This document shows, piece after piece, positions 43,340 to 51,364 of a stretch of 64,000 nt of DNA. Source of the stretch: VRUE01 sp033856275 (GTDB taxonomy: Bacteria > Actinomycetota > Thermoleophilia > Solirubrobacterales > 70-9); assembly GCA_033856275.1 (NCBI GenBank), contig JAWVFJ010000047.1, positions 62,001-126,000 on the forward strand. Reading direction: 5' to 3'. Within the stretch, counting starts at the first letter, position 1, and every line of letters begins with the position of its first letter. Position numbers and translations under genes: made by a program. The notes beneath the pieces were generated by a model, which did not search any database, had not been told where the DNA came from, and worked only from the letters and a program-made list of their open reading frames with translations.

Positions 43340-44410
43340 CTAGCGCCCCGAGTTCACCGGCTGCCAGGCGATTACGGGGCCGATCGTCGTCCCGGATTCT
43401 TTGTCGGAGAAATCGAAGCCTTCGGCAAGATCGGCGCGACGACCGCTGCCGACATCGATCGCCGAGAGCGACTCCGCTTCTTCTGAGGCGACGAAGGCGG
43501 CGACGCTGCCACCGTCAGAGGAGAAGACCGCATTGGTCTTCGCTCCGTCGGGCAGTTCGCTCAGCTTGTGGGCGCGGCCGGGGCCAAGCGGCTTCACCCA
43601 GAGTCCCTGGTCGCGCCGGAAGAGCAGTGTGTGCCCGACAGGGGCGACGTCTTCGACGAAGGCGGAACCGGCGCCGTGAACCAGCGGGCTCACGTGGGTG
43701 CCGTTCTCACGCATCGTGTAGATGTCGGCGTAGGCGTCCGGCCCTTCGCCGCTTTGGCCACGACTGAAGACGATGTTCTCGTCGCCGAAGTAGTGCGGCG
43801 CAAACTCGTCGAGCCCGGGTGTATGGGTGAGGCGGCGCAGGCGGATCCCGGCCGGCCGGATCGAGTAGACGTCGTCGGCCGTGCCGCCGCCGGCCAGGGC
43901 GACGCTGCGGACGAAGGCGATCATGCAGCCGTCGTCGGAGATCGAGGCTTCGTGCTCGTCGGCGGGCGTGGTCGTCAGCGCGTGAGGGCTGCCCCCGTTT
44001 GCCCCGACCGTGTAGAGGTCGCGTGGCGCCCCTTCCGCCGTGCGCCGCTCGAAGACGACGATCCTGCCGTTGGGCGAGAAGATCGGTCGCCCGTCGACCG
44101 CCGGACCGCTGGTTAGGACACGCTCGCCGGAGCCGTCGGCGCGCACCGAGTAGACGTCGCCGCCACGGGCGAAGACGATCGTCCTGCCGTCGGGAGAGAA
44201 GGCGGGTTCGCTGTCGGCGGGGTTTTCGGTCAGCTGATTGAGGTGGCCTTCCTTGGCGGCGACGAGACCGCCTTTGGCGATGCCGCCGCCTTCGCTTTTC
44301 ACCTGGGAGAAGATCACTGCGCCGGTTCGCGAGGACGCGGCGGAGGCCGTCGCCGGGATGGCGAGAGCGAGGAGGACGAGGAGCGCTGTATAGATCGAAC
44401 GGTTGAGCAT
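43340..44410 (-). CDS. Secreted TolB-like beta-propeller protein
   Basis: 356 residues; ATG 44410 is chosen for its AGGGG seven bases upstream over an in-frame start 11 codons earlier. A signal peptide (IYTALLVLLALAIPATASA) is followed by a propeller of WD40-like TolB repeats (EPAFSPDGRTIVFARGGDVY, RPIFSPNGRIVVFERRT, EASISDDGCMIAFVRS and others). It is probably a soluble extracytoplasmic ligand- or protein-binding scaffold. It lies just upstream of the kinase whose outer domain is also a propeller. No catalytic residues are seen. Confidence 0.88.
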   Translation of the reverse strand: MLNRSIYTALLVLLALAIPATASAASSRTGAVIFSQVKSEGGGIAKGGLVAAKEGHLNQLTENPADSEPAFSPDGRTIVFARGGDVYSVRADGSGERVLTSGPAVDGRPIFSPNGRIVVFERRTAEGAPRDLYTVGANGGSPHALTTTPADEHEASISDDGCMIAFVRSVALAGGGTADDVYSIRPAGIRLRRLTHTPGLDEFAPHYFGDENIVFSRGQSGEGPDAYADIYTMRENGTHVSPLVHGAGSAFVEDVAPVGHTLLFRRDQGLWVKPLGPGRAHKLSELPDGAKTNAVFSSDGGSVAAFVASEEAESLSAIDVGSGRRADLAEGFDFSDKESGTTIGPVIAWQPVNSGR

Positions 44411-44428
44411 TTGATTCCCCTTTCGGGT

Positions 44429-44448
44429 CGGTTGCATTTGCACAACCG
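44429..44448. promoter_or_regulatory. Inverted repeat upstream of the TolB-like gene
   Basis: CGGTTG (44429-44434) and CAACCG (44443-44448) are exact complements around CATTTGCA, 19-38 bp upstream of the start codon. The location suits an operator. A separate GC hairpin ACCGGGCC/GGCCCGGT lies at 44495-44516 in the same 135-bp gap, with no T-run. Confidence 0.35.
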
Positions 44449-44545
44449 ATGCTCCGCTCGCAACCCGTGCACGCCAACGCCGCCGACGTCCCCCACCGGG
44501 CCTGCTTTGGCCCGGTCCGGGCCAGGGCCCGAGACGGCCGAACGG

Positions 44546-45127
44546 CTAGCGATCGAGGCCGAGCTCGATCACGCGGGCGGCGATCAGGCGTGGCCGCTCG
44601 CGGCCTGACTCGCCAGCGACCTCGAGCTTGGCGGCGAGCGCGTCGAGGCGACGCTGGGCGGTGCGCTCGCTGACGTGCAGGACTTCGGCGATCTCGGCAC
44701 GCGTCGCCGGCCGTCCGGCGAAGGCGCCCTCGCTGCGGTAGGGGGCGACGAGCGCGGCGGCGGTAGCGCGCTCCTCTTCGTTGAGCGCGACGCCGGGGCC
44801 GCTGGACGCCACGGTGCCCCCGGCCCGGCCGGGAACCGGGTCGGAGACTTCGAGCCGGTGGCCGCCGACGATCAGCGTGTCGCCATCGCGCAGGCGGCGC
44901 GGCCGCTCGAGCGGCTCGCCGTTGAGCGCCGTGCCGTTGCGGCTGTCGAGGTCGGTCGCAATCAGCACGCCGCTACGGTTCTCGATCTCGAGGTGGTTCC
45001 AGGAAACCGCCTCATCGTCGATGTGGATCTCGGCCTCGGGACCGCGCCCGACCACGGTGCGCTCAGCGGAGAGCGCCACCGACCTCGGCTCGCCGCCCTC
45101 GCCCGTCAACCAGATGCGCGCGTCCAT
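44546..45127 (-). CDS. FHA-domain protein with C-terminal helix-turn-helix-like region
   Basis: 193 residues from ATG 45127. The FHA domain spans about 18-90 (RTVVGRGPEAEIHIDD, SWNHLEIEN, DLDSRNGTALNGEPL), with the Arg, Ser and Asn residues that read phosphothreonine. The C-terminal ~90 residues hold RAEIAEVLHVSERTAQRRLDALAAKL, a helix-turn-helix that looks DNA-binding. The combination suggests a regulator that responds to a phosphorylated partner. The Ser/Thr kinase encoded 1.2 kb downstream on the same strand is an obvious candidate writer (inference). Divergent from rpiA with 27 bp between starts. Confidence 0.88.
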   Translation of the reverse strand: MDARIWLTGEGGEPRSVALSAERTVVGRGPEAEIHIDDEAVSWNHLEIENRSGVLIATDLDSRNGTALNGEPLERPRRLRDGDTLIVGGHRLEVSDPVPGRAGGTVASSGPGVALNEEERATAAALVAPYRSEGAFAGRPATRAEIAEVLHVSERTAQRRLDALAAKLEVAGESGRERPRLIAARVIELGLDR

Positions 45128-45154
45128 CTCGCCGCGAGCATAGAGTCCCGCCCG

Positions 45155-45805
45155 GTGACCGACGCCGACGCCGAGAAGCGGATCGCCGCCGAAGCGGCGG
45201 CGGAGCTGGTCGAGGACGGGATGACTGTGGGTCTCGGCACGGGTTCGACCGTCGCTTACCTGCTGCCGGCGATCGCCGCCCTGGGCCTGAACGGCATCCG
45301 CTGCGTCGCCACCTCGGTCGCCACAGAAGAGCAGGCGCGTGAACTGGGCATCCCGGTCGAGGAGTTCAGCAAGCTGGAGAAGCTCGATATCGCGATCGAC
45401 GGCGCCGACCAGGTAACTCCAGACGGCTGGCTGGTCAAGGGCGGTGGCGGCGCCCACCTGCGCGAGAAGATCGTCGCGGCGGCGGCTGAGCGTTTCATCG
45501 TCATCGCCGACTCCAGCAAGCCGGTCGACTCACTCAGCGGATCGGTTCCGCTTGAGCTCTTCGCTTTCGGGATCGCCTCGACGCTGAAGCGGCTCGGCTC
45601 GGCGGTTGAACTGCGCGACGTACCGCGCAGTCCTGACGGCGGTGTGATCGCCGATTACAAAGGTGAGATTGACAAGCCGGCGGCCCTCGCTATCAGCCTC
45701 GAGACTGACCCAGGCGTCGCTGCTCACGGCCTTTTCCCGCCAGATATGGTGAGCGCGGTGCTGGTGGGGGCCGGAGGCACCGTCGAACGCTTGACGCTGA
45801 GCTGA
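45155..45805 (+). CDS. rpiA: Ribose-5-phosphate isomerase A
   Basis: 216 residues from GTG 45155. The family motifs are GLGTGSTVAYLLPAIA, ATSVATEEQARELGI, the catalytic DGADQVTPDGWLVKGGGGAH followed by LREKIVAAAAERFIVIADSSK (Asp, Lys and Glu positions), and SLETDPGVAAHGLFP near the end. It interconverts ribose 5-phosphate and ribulose 5-phosphate, linking the oxidative and non-oxidative branches encoded nearby. The next gene starts 17 bp downstream, so the two may be co-transcribed. Confidence 0.96.
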   Translation: MTDADAEKRIAAEAAAELVEDGMTVGLGTGSTVAYLLPAIAALGLNGIRCVATSVATEEQARELGIPVEEFSKLEKLDIAIDGADQVTPDGWLVKGGGGAHLREKIVAAAAERFIVIADSSKPVDSLSGSVPLELFAFGIASTLKRLGSAVELRDVPRSPDGGVIADYKGEIDKPAALAISLETDPGVAAHGLFPPDMVSAVLVGAGGTVERLTLS

Positions 45806-45822
45806 CTTTCGAGGAGACCTAG

Positions 45823-47187
45823 ATGAGTGACTTCACCGGGCCGGCGATCGCCGGCCGCATCGCTACCCCAAGCGACCCCGACTGGGACGAGGCGCGCGCC
45901 GCCTGGAACCTGGCCGCCGATCAGCGCCCGGAGGCCGTGGCCTTCGCCGAGAGCGCCGACGACGTCGCCAAGACGATCCGATTTGCCGCCGACAACGAAC
46001 TCAGGGTCGCCGGACAGGGGACCGGCCACGGTGCCGTCGCCCTCGGTTCGCTGGAGGGGACGATCCTGCTCAAGACCGAGCGTATGCGCGGTATCGAGAT
46101 CGACTCGGATGCGCAAACTGCACGGGTCGAGGCCGGTGTCCTGGTCCTTGAGCTGAGCGAAGCTGCCCAGACTCACGGAATGAGCTCGATGCCGGGCTCC
46201 TCTCCGGACGTCGGCGTCACCGGCTACACGCTCGGCGGCGGCCTAAGCTGGCTCGGCCGGCGCTACGGCTTCGCCTGCAACCGCGTACGCGCGATCGAGC
46301 TGGTCACCGCGGATGGGAACCCCCGCACGGTCGATGCCGAGAACGAGCCAGACCTCTTTTGGGCACTGCGTGGGGGTGGCGGCGGCTACGCGATCGTCAC
46401 CGCGCTGCAGCTGGATCTGGTCCCGATCTCCGAGATCTATGCCGGGGCCCTCGTCTTCCCCGCTGAGATTGGCGCCGATGCAGTCCGTGCCTACCGTGAA
46501 TGGGCCGCCGGTGTCTCCGACGACGTCACCTCGGTGGTCCGTTTCATCACCCCTCCGCCGATTCCCGACGTCCCCGAGCCGATCCGCGGCCGCCCGCTGC
46601 TGACGATCGATGGTGCCTGCATCGGCAGCCAGGCAGAGGGAGAGGCGACGGTCGCTCCGCTGCGCGAGCTCGGCGAGACGATCATGGACACCTGGGCTCA
46701 GATTCCGAGCGAGGGGCTATGCCGAATCCACATGGATCCGGAGGACCCAGTTCCCGGCTTGGGTCATCATGCCCTGCTCCGCGAGCTGCCCGACGAGGCA
46801 ATCGAGGCCTTCGCCGACGTGGCCGGTCCCGAGTCGAGTACGCCGTTGCTGCTCACCGAGCTTCGCCAGCTCGGCGGCGCGTTGGGCCGCCCCGACGAGA
46901 ACGGAGGCGCCCTCTCCCATCTCGAGGCTGACTTCGCCCTCTTCGGTGTCGGCTTGCTGATGACACCGGAGGCGGGCGACGCGATCGATTCCCACCTAGA
47001 TCGCGTCACCGAGGCGATGAGCCCCTGGGCGGTCGAGGGTGGCTACTTCAATTTCGCCGAGCGCCCCTGTGACGCCGACGCGATCCTTCCTCCCGAGGTC
47101 TGCGCCCGCCTCGCCGACGTCAAGCGCCGCTACGACCCCGACAACCGGATTGTCGCCAACCACGCCGTCGCGATCGCCCCGGCTTAG
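45823..47187 (+). CDS. FAD-linked oxidase (berberine-bridge-like)
   Basis: 454 residues with GAGGAG upstream of ATG 45823. The N-terminal PCMH-type FAD domain (about 35-205) has VAGQGTGHGAVALGSLEG, where the His is the usual covalent FAD attachment site, then SSPDVGVTGYTLGGGLSWLGRRYG and FWALRGGGGGYAIVTALQLDL. The C-terminus ends with the BBE motif GGYFNFAERPCDAD...RYDPDNRI. No second (Cys) flavin anchor is evident. It oxidises an alcohol or sugar-like substrate that is not identifiable. Possible operon with rpiA. Confidence 0.9.
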   Translation: MSDFTGPAIAGRIATPSDPDWDEARAAWNLAADQRPEAVAFAESADDVAKTIRFAADNELRVAGQGTGHGAVALGSLEGTILLKTERMRGIEIDSDAQTARVEAGVLVLELSEAAQTHGMSSMPGSSPDVGVTGYTLGGGLSWLGRRYGFACNRVRAIELVTADGNPRTVDAENEPDLFWALRGGGGGYAIVTALQLDLVPISEIYAGALVFPAEIGADAVRAYREWAAGVSDDVTSVVRFITPPPIPDVPEPIRGRPLLTIDGACIGSQAEGEATVAPLRELGETIMDTWAQIPSEGLCRIHMDPEDPVPGLGHHALLRELPDEAIEAFADVAGPESSTPLLLTELRQLGGALGRPDENGGALSHLEADFALFGVGLLMTPEAGDAIDSHLDRVTEAMSPWAVEGGYFNFAERPCDADAILPPEVCARLADVKRRYDPDNRIVANHAVAIAPA

Positions 47188-47195
47188 AGGGTTCC

Positions 47196-47753
47196 CTAGC
47201 GGGACGAACCGATATCGAGAGGAATCAGGCTCTCAAGCCGCTTGACAGCCGGATCGTCCTCACCGATGAGCTCGGAAATCGTCGCGGCGGCGGCATCGAT
47301 GTCCTCGGGTGTTGCCTGGGCTATCGCCTCGAGATCGGCCCAATCCTTGGTGCGGTCGAAAAAGGCCTTGAAGATCGCTAGCGATGCGCAGTCGAGCACC
47401 GGAACGTCACGGCCCTGCAGTTGCACCCACACAACAGATGCCGCGACCGCGTCATGCAGGGGCACGTTGTTCAGAAAGACGTCGATCGGCGTTCCGTCCC
47501 AGTCAAGCCGAGCTTGGCCATCTCTTTCGACCTTGGCGATGTCTTTCTTTCTGACCCTGACCCCTTTGGGCAGGGAAGCCAGGATCGACTCCGCCTCCGA
47601 CGCCTGAACAAAGATGTTGACATCGAGGTCTCGGGTGCCCCGAGGCTCCTCGACGCAGTAGGCGAGTGCAATGGCGCCGCCAAACGCGTGAGCTGCCCCC
47701 GCTTCCGTTAGCGAGTCATGGATGGCGAAGAGCTTGTCGACAAGCTCGCTCAC
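47196..47753 (-). CDS. Nucleotidyltransferase-fold protein, possible toxin of a TA pair
   Basis: 185 residues; ATG 47753 overlaps the XRE gene stop as ATGA. The N-terminal part has the DNA-polymerase-beta-like nucleotidyltransferase motif: HAFGGAIALAYC, then RGTRDLDVNIFV (GG...DxD), and a third acidic residue in PIDVFLNN. Proteins of the AbiEii/MenT type with this motif act as toxins that modify tRNA or other targets. They are paired with an upstream antitoxin or HTH protein, as here. The CDCASLAIFKAFFDRTKDWADLE region matches the alpha-helical second half of that group. Function as a toxin is inferred from motif plus context. Confidence 0.8.
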   Translation of the reverse strand: MSELVDKLFAIHDSLTEAGAAHAFGGAIALAYCVEEPRGTRDLDVNIFVQASEAESILASLPKGVRVRKKDIAKVERDGQARLDWDGTPIDVFLNNVPLHDAVAASVVWVQLQGRDVPVLDCASLAIFKAFFDRTKDWADLEAIAQATPEDIDAAAATISELIGEDDPAVKRLESLIPLDIGSSR

Positions 47754-48103
47754 GATGCCGGCTTTCCCGTGGCGATCCGGCCTGCCAGGTTCGGATAGTC
47801 GAGCTCCGGACGCGGTCGAAACGGCAACGCCTCGGCCAACTCCAGGACCTGAACGAGGATCTTGCTCGCTCGGTCAACGTCAACCGGCGGCTTGCGCTCA
47901 GCCAGCCCGAGCTCAAACCCGCCCGCAGCAGCCAAACGCGCCAGAGTGTCGGCTCCGGGCTCCCGATTCCCCCGCAGATATGTGTTGACAACGGAGCGAG
48001 GCAACCCTGCCCTGCGGGCAAGCTCAGCCTGGCTCAAGCCGCTGCGGTCCCTTATTCGTCTGACCAGGGTCGCGGCCGGATTTGATGTGGCTAGACCACT
48101 CAT
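47750..48103 (-). CDS. XRE-family DNA-binding protein, possible antitoxin/repressor
   Basis: 117 residues from ATG 48103. A standard XRE helix-turn-helix lies near the N-terminus (LVRRIRDRSGLSQAELARRAGL, PRSVVNTYLRGNREPGADTLARLA). The C-terminal half (LAERKPPVDVDRASKILVQVLELAEALPFRPRPELDYPNL) may bind the partner encoded next. An 18-bp perfect palindrome lies 10 bp upstream of the start codon, as expected for autoregulation. Start/stop coupling to the nucleotidyltransferase gene supports a two-gene toxin-antitoxin-like operon. Confidence 0.85.
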   Translation of the reverse strand: MSGLATSNPAATLVRRIRDRSGLSQAELARRAGLPRSVVNTYLRGNREPGADTLARLAAAGGFELGLAERKPPVDVDRASKILVQVLELAEALPFRPRPELDYPNLAGRIATGKPAS

Positions 48104-48112
48104 CCGAAGAAT

Positions 48113-48130
48113 GTTAGCGAATTCGCTAAC
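48113..48130. promoter_or_regulatory. 18-bp perfect palindrome, likely XRE operator
   Basis: GTTAGCGAATTCGCTAAC is a perfect palindrome 10-27 bp before the XRE start codon. A TATCAT box that could be the -10 element sits immediately upstream of it on the minus strand. Binding by the XRE protein would block the promoter, giving the usual antitoxin-type feedback. Confidence 0.65.
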
Positions 48131-48132
48131 AA

Positions 48133-48819
48133 CTATGATAATTGACCGAGCTTTGGCGCAGCGGCCTGATCGGCGACCACGGTCATGTTTGGGTTCTCCA
48201 CCCGGCCGGCGGGGATCGAGGTGTCGGTGGCGAGGAGCTTGGCAAGGGCGTCGACCTTGTCGGGTCCGGTGACGAGCCAGATGATCTCGCGGGCTGTGTT
48301 GAGGGCTGGGTAGGTGAGGGTCATGCGGCGATAGCCCTGGTAGGCGGTCTCGGTGAGGGCGACACGGCGATCGCGAACCTCGAGCACGGGGTCGCCCGGC
48401 ACCAACGAGGCAGTGTGGCCATCGGGGCCGAGGCCGAGGTGGACGCAGTCGAGCGGGTCCGGCAGCGTGCGTTCGTACTCGCGCGCCGCGGCATCGAGAT
48501 CGCGCTGGGTGACCGGCATCGGGCGCAGTGCCGACTGGTGGTCCATCGAGAGGCCGAGGACCATGTGGGTCAGGTTGCGGTCCTCACTGCCGGGTGAGGC
48601 GATCCGCTCGTCGACCTGGAAGAGTTCGGTCTTGTCCCAGGGCATCGACTCTTCTTCGCCGAGCATCGCCAGCATCGCCCAGGGGGTGCGGCCGCCACTC
48701 ATCGCCAGCGAGAAGATGTTGCGCTCCTCCACCACCGAGGCCCCCACTGCTGCGATTAACTCGGCGCCACGACGCGCCGCCGCCTTCTCGTCGGCGCAGA
48801 CCTCGAGCTCGATCGCCAT
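48133..48819 (-). CDS. pgl: 6-phosphogluconolactonase
   Basis: 228 residues. The SugarP-isomerase-like fold shows AMSGGRTPWAMLAML, ELFQVDERIASPGSEDRNLTH and DCVHLGLGPDGHTASLVPG, the typical Pgl blocks. The enzyme hydrolyses 6-phosphogluconolactone, the product of Zwf, to 6-phosphogluconate. It is encoded 9 bp after gnd on the same strand, and zwf diverges from gnd, so the three oxidative pentose phosphate genes are together. A glucosamine-6-phosphate deaminase is less likely given the context. Confidence 0.94.
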   Translation of the reverse strand: MAIELEVCADEKAAARRGAELIAAVGASVVEERNIFSLAMSGGRTPWAMLAMLGEEESMPWDKTELFQVDERIASPGSEDRNLTHMVLGLSMDHQSALRPMPVTQRDLDAAAREYERTLPDPLDCVHLGLGPDGHTASLVPGDPVLEVRDRRVALTETAYQGYRRMTLTYPALNTAREIIWLVTGPDKVDALAKLLATDTSIPAGRVENPNMTVVADQAAAPKLGQLS

Positions 48820-48828
48820 CTGCCTCGC

Positions 48829-49845
48829 CTATGACGGCTTCTCGTCGTGGCCGCCGAATTGCTTGCGCATCGCCGAGAGCACCTTGTCGGCATAGTCGTC
48901 GAGACCGCGCGAGGCGAAGCGCTCGTACAGCGCCGTGGTGAGAACCGGCGCCGGCACCCCCTCGTCGATCGCCGCGATCGAGGTCCAGCGACCCTCGCCG
49001 GAGTCCGAGACCCGCCCAGTGAAGTCGTCGAGGTCGGGTGATTCCTGCATCGCCGCCGCGGTCAGGTCGAGCAGCCAGGAGCCGACCACGCTGCCGCGGC
49101 GCCAGACCTCCGCCACCTCGGGCAGGTCGAGGTCGTACTGGTAGTACTCGGGCTGCTCCAGCGGCGCGGTCTCGGCATCGGCCTCGCGCTGGACCTTGCC
49201 GGCGTTGGCGTTCTTGAGGATGTTGAGACCCTCCGCGTAGGCCGCCATCATGCCGTACTCGATCCCGTTGTGGACCATCTTGACGAAGTGGCCGGCGCCG
49301 TTTGGGCCGCAGTGCAGGTAGCCGTTCTCGGCGGGGCCCGGATCGCCGGAGCGCCCGGGCGTGCGCTCGGCCGACTCGACTCCGGGCGCGAGCGAGGCGA
49401 AGACCGGGTCGAGCCGCTGCACGGCGCCGTCCGGCCCTCCGATCATCAGGCAGTAGCCCCGCTGGAGGCCGAAGACGCCGCCGCTGGTGCCGCAGTCGAT
49501 GAAGTCGATCCCCTGCTCGCGCAAGATCCCCGCGCGGCGGATGTCATCGCGGTAGTAAGAGTTGCCGCCGTCGATGATCGCGTCGCCGGAATCGAGCGCC
49601 GTGGCGACGTCCTCGATCGTCTTCTCGGTGATCTCGCCCGCCGGCACCATCACCCAAACCGAACGTGGCGCGCTCAGCTTCGAGGCCAGCTCCTGCAGCG
49701 ACGAGGCGCCCTGGGCGCCCTCCCCGGCCAACTCGGAGACCGCATCGGGATTGACGTCGTAGACGACCAGTCGGTGGCCGTCGCGCATCAGCCTGCGGGC
49801 CATGTTGGCCCCCATGCGGCCGAGCCCCACCATTCCCAGCTCCAT
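48829..49845 (-). CDS. gnd: 6-phosphogluconate dehydrogenase (decarboxylating), short form
   Basis: 338 residues. The N-terminal Rossmann fold has MVGLGRMGANMARRLMRDGH. DGGNSYYRDDIRRA and FIDCGTSGGVFGLQRGYCLM follow, and the catalytic Lys is in GHFVKMVHNGIEYGMM. The C-terminal domain is short, as in the ~300-residue NAD-preferring Gnd group, rather than the ~470-residue enterobacterial form. It oxidises 6-phosphogluconate to ribulose 5-phosphate and CO2. It is transcribed before pgl and divergent from zwf. Confidence 0.93.
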   Translation of the reverse strand: MELGMVGLGRMGANMARRLMRDGHRLVVYDVNPDAVSELAGEGAQGASSLQELASKLSAPRSVWVMVPAGEITEKTIEDVATALDSGDAIIDGGNSYYRDDIRRAGILREQGIDFIDCGTSGGVFGLQRGYCLMIGGPDGAVQRLDPVFASLAPGVESAERTPGRSGDPGPAENGYLHCGPNGAGHFVKMVHNGIEYGMMAAYAEGLNILKNANAGKVQREADAETAPLEQPEYYQYDLDLPEVAEVWRRGSVVGSWLLDLTAAAMQESPDLDDFTGRVSDSGEGRWTSIAAIDEGVPAPVLTTALYERFASRGLDDYADKVLSAMRKQFGGHDEKPS

Positions 49846-49908
49846 GGCCTAACCCTACGCGAGCCGGGCGACGCTTGGCCAGAGCACCAACGGGTAGCCT
49901 GGCGGGCG

Positions 49909-51306
49909 ATGGCCAAGGCCGACGCCGACCGCACCGCCGACGTCCTGACGATCTTCGGGATCAGCGGCGACCTGGCGAAGAAGATGACCTTCCGGGCGCT
50001 CTACCGGCTCGAGGCGCGGGGCAAGCTCAACTGCCCGATCGTCGGCGTCGCGATCGACGACTGGGACTCCGAGCAGCTGCGCAAGCACGCCCACGACTCG
50101 ATCGTGGCGACCGTCAGCGACCCGGACGAAAAGGTCCTCAACTGCCTCACGGCGCGGCTCACCTACGTCCAGGGCGACTACGCCGACGCCTCCACGTTCA
50201 AGCGGGTGGCGGAGGCGATCGGCGATGCGAAGCGACCGGTCTTCTACCTGGAGATCCCGCCGGCGCTGTTCGCCACCGTGGTCCACGGGCTCGCCGACGC
50301 CGAGCTGACCGAGAATGCCCACGTGGTGATCGAGAAGCCCTTCGGGCGCGACCTAGCGTCGGCGCGGAAACTGAACGCCGAACTCTGCGAAGTGCTCGAC
50401 GAGGGGCAGATCCTGCGCATCGACCATTACCTCGGCAAGGAGCCGGTGATGGACATCACCTACCTGCGCTTCGCCAACTCGGTGCTGGAGCCGGTCTGGA
50501 ACCGCCAGCACGTCTCCCACGTGCAGCTGACGATCGCCGAGGACTTCGGCGTCGACGACCGCGGCCGTTTCTACGACGCCGTCGGGGCGATGCGCGACGT
50601 GATCCAGAACCACGCCCTGCAGGTCCTGGCCCTGGTCGGGATGGGCCCGCCGACCGGCAACCACCACGATTCGATCCGCGACAAGAAGCTCGAATTCTTC
50701 AAGGCGACGCGCACGGCGGACCCGAAACGCTACGTGCGCGGCCAGTACAAAGGCTTCTGCGAGGTCAAGGACGTCGCAGAAGACTCGACCACCGAGACCT
50801 TCGCCGCACTCGAGCTGGAGGTCGACAACTGGCGCTGGCACGGAGTGCCCTTCTTCATCCGCGCCGGCAAGTGCATGCCGGCGAAGTCGAGCGAGGTGAG
50901 CGTCGTCTTCAAGCGGCCGCCGCCGATGGGGGTCGGCCCCGGCAAGCGGCCGGACCCGAACCGGATGACGGTGCGGATCGAGCCCGAGCCGGGGGCGCTC
51001 ATGCGGCTCTTCGCCAAGCAGGCGGGAGAAGAGGCGTTCGAGCCGGCCGACCTCGAGGTCCTCTTCGAAAAAGTGCCCGGCGAGGAGCCCGAGCCCTACG
51101 AGCGGCTGCTCGGCGACGCGATCGGCGGCCGCTACCAGCTCTTCACCCGCCAGGACACGGTCGAAGAGACGTGGCGGATCGTGCAGCCGCTGCTCGACGA
51201 ACCGGGGCCGGTGCATCCGTATCAGCCCGGCACCTGGGGGCCGAAGGAGGCGGAGAAGCTGACCCGCGGCATCACCCACTGGCACGAACCGTGGCTGCCG
51301 GGCTAA
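49909..51306 (+). CDS. zwf: Glucose-6-phosphate 1-dehydrogenase
   Basis: 465 residues from ATG 49909. FGISGDLAKKMTFRALYRL is the NADP-binding turn, VVIEKPFGRDL the EKP motif, and RIDHYLGKEPV the active-site signature with the catalytic His region. Later VQLTIAEDFGVDDRGRFYD and DPNRMTVRIEPEPG are also family blocks. It makes 6-phosphogluconolactone and reduced cofactor, feeding Pgl and Gnd, whose genes diverge 63 bp away. The common partner opcA is not next to it. Confidence 0.96.
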   Translation: MAKADADRTADVLTIFGISGDLAKKMTFRALYRLEARGKLNCPIVGVAIDDWDSEQLRKHAHDSIVATVSDPDEKVLNCLTARLTYVQGDYADASTFKRVAEAIGDAKRPVFYLEIPPALFATVVHGLADAELTENAHVVIEKPFGRDLASARKLNAELCEVLDEGQILRIDHYLGKEPVMDITYLRFANSVLEPVWNRQHVSHVQLTIAEDFGVDDRGRFYDAVGAMRDVIQNHALQVLALVGMGPPTGNHHDSIRDKKLEFFKATRTADPKRYVRGQYKGFCEVKDVAEDSTTETFAALELEVDNWRWHGVPFFIRAGKCMPAKSSEVSVVFKRPPPMGVGPGKRPDPNRMTVRIEPEPGALMRLFAKQAGEEAFEPADLEVLFEKVPGEEPEPYERLLGDAIGGRYQLFTRQDTVEETWRIVQPLLDEPGPVHPYQPGTWGPKEAEKLTRGITHWHEPWLPG

Positions 51307-51364
51307 CCGCCTAGGCCAGGCGGGTGGCGTGCACCCGCCGGAGAAGCGCATAGCCTGGACGACC

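Noticed and set aside
49270..49908. N-terminal extension of zwf across the gnd gene
   Set aside because: The extension is antisense to gnd and has no family similarity; Zwf homology starts at ATG 49909.
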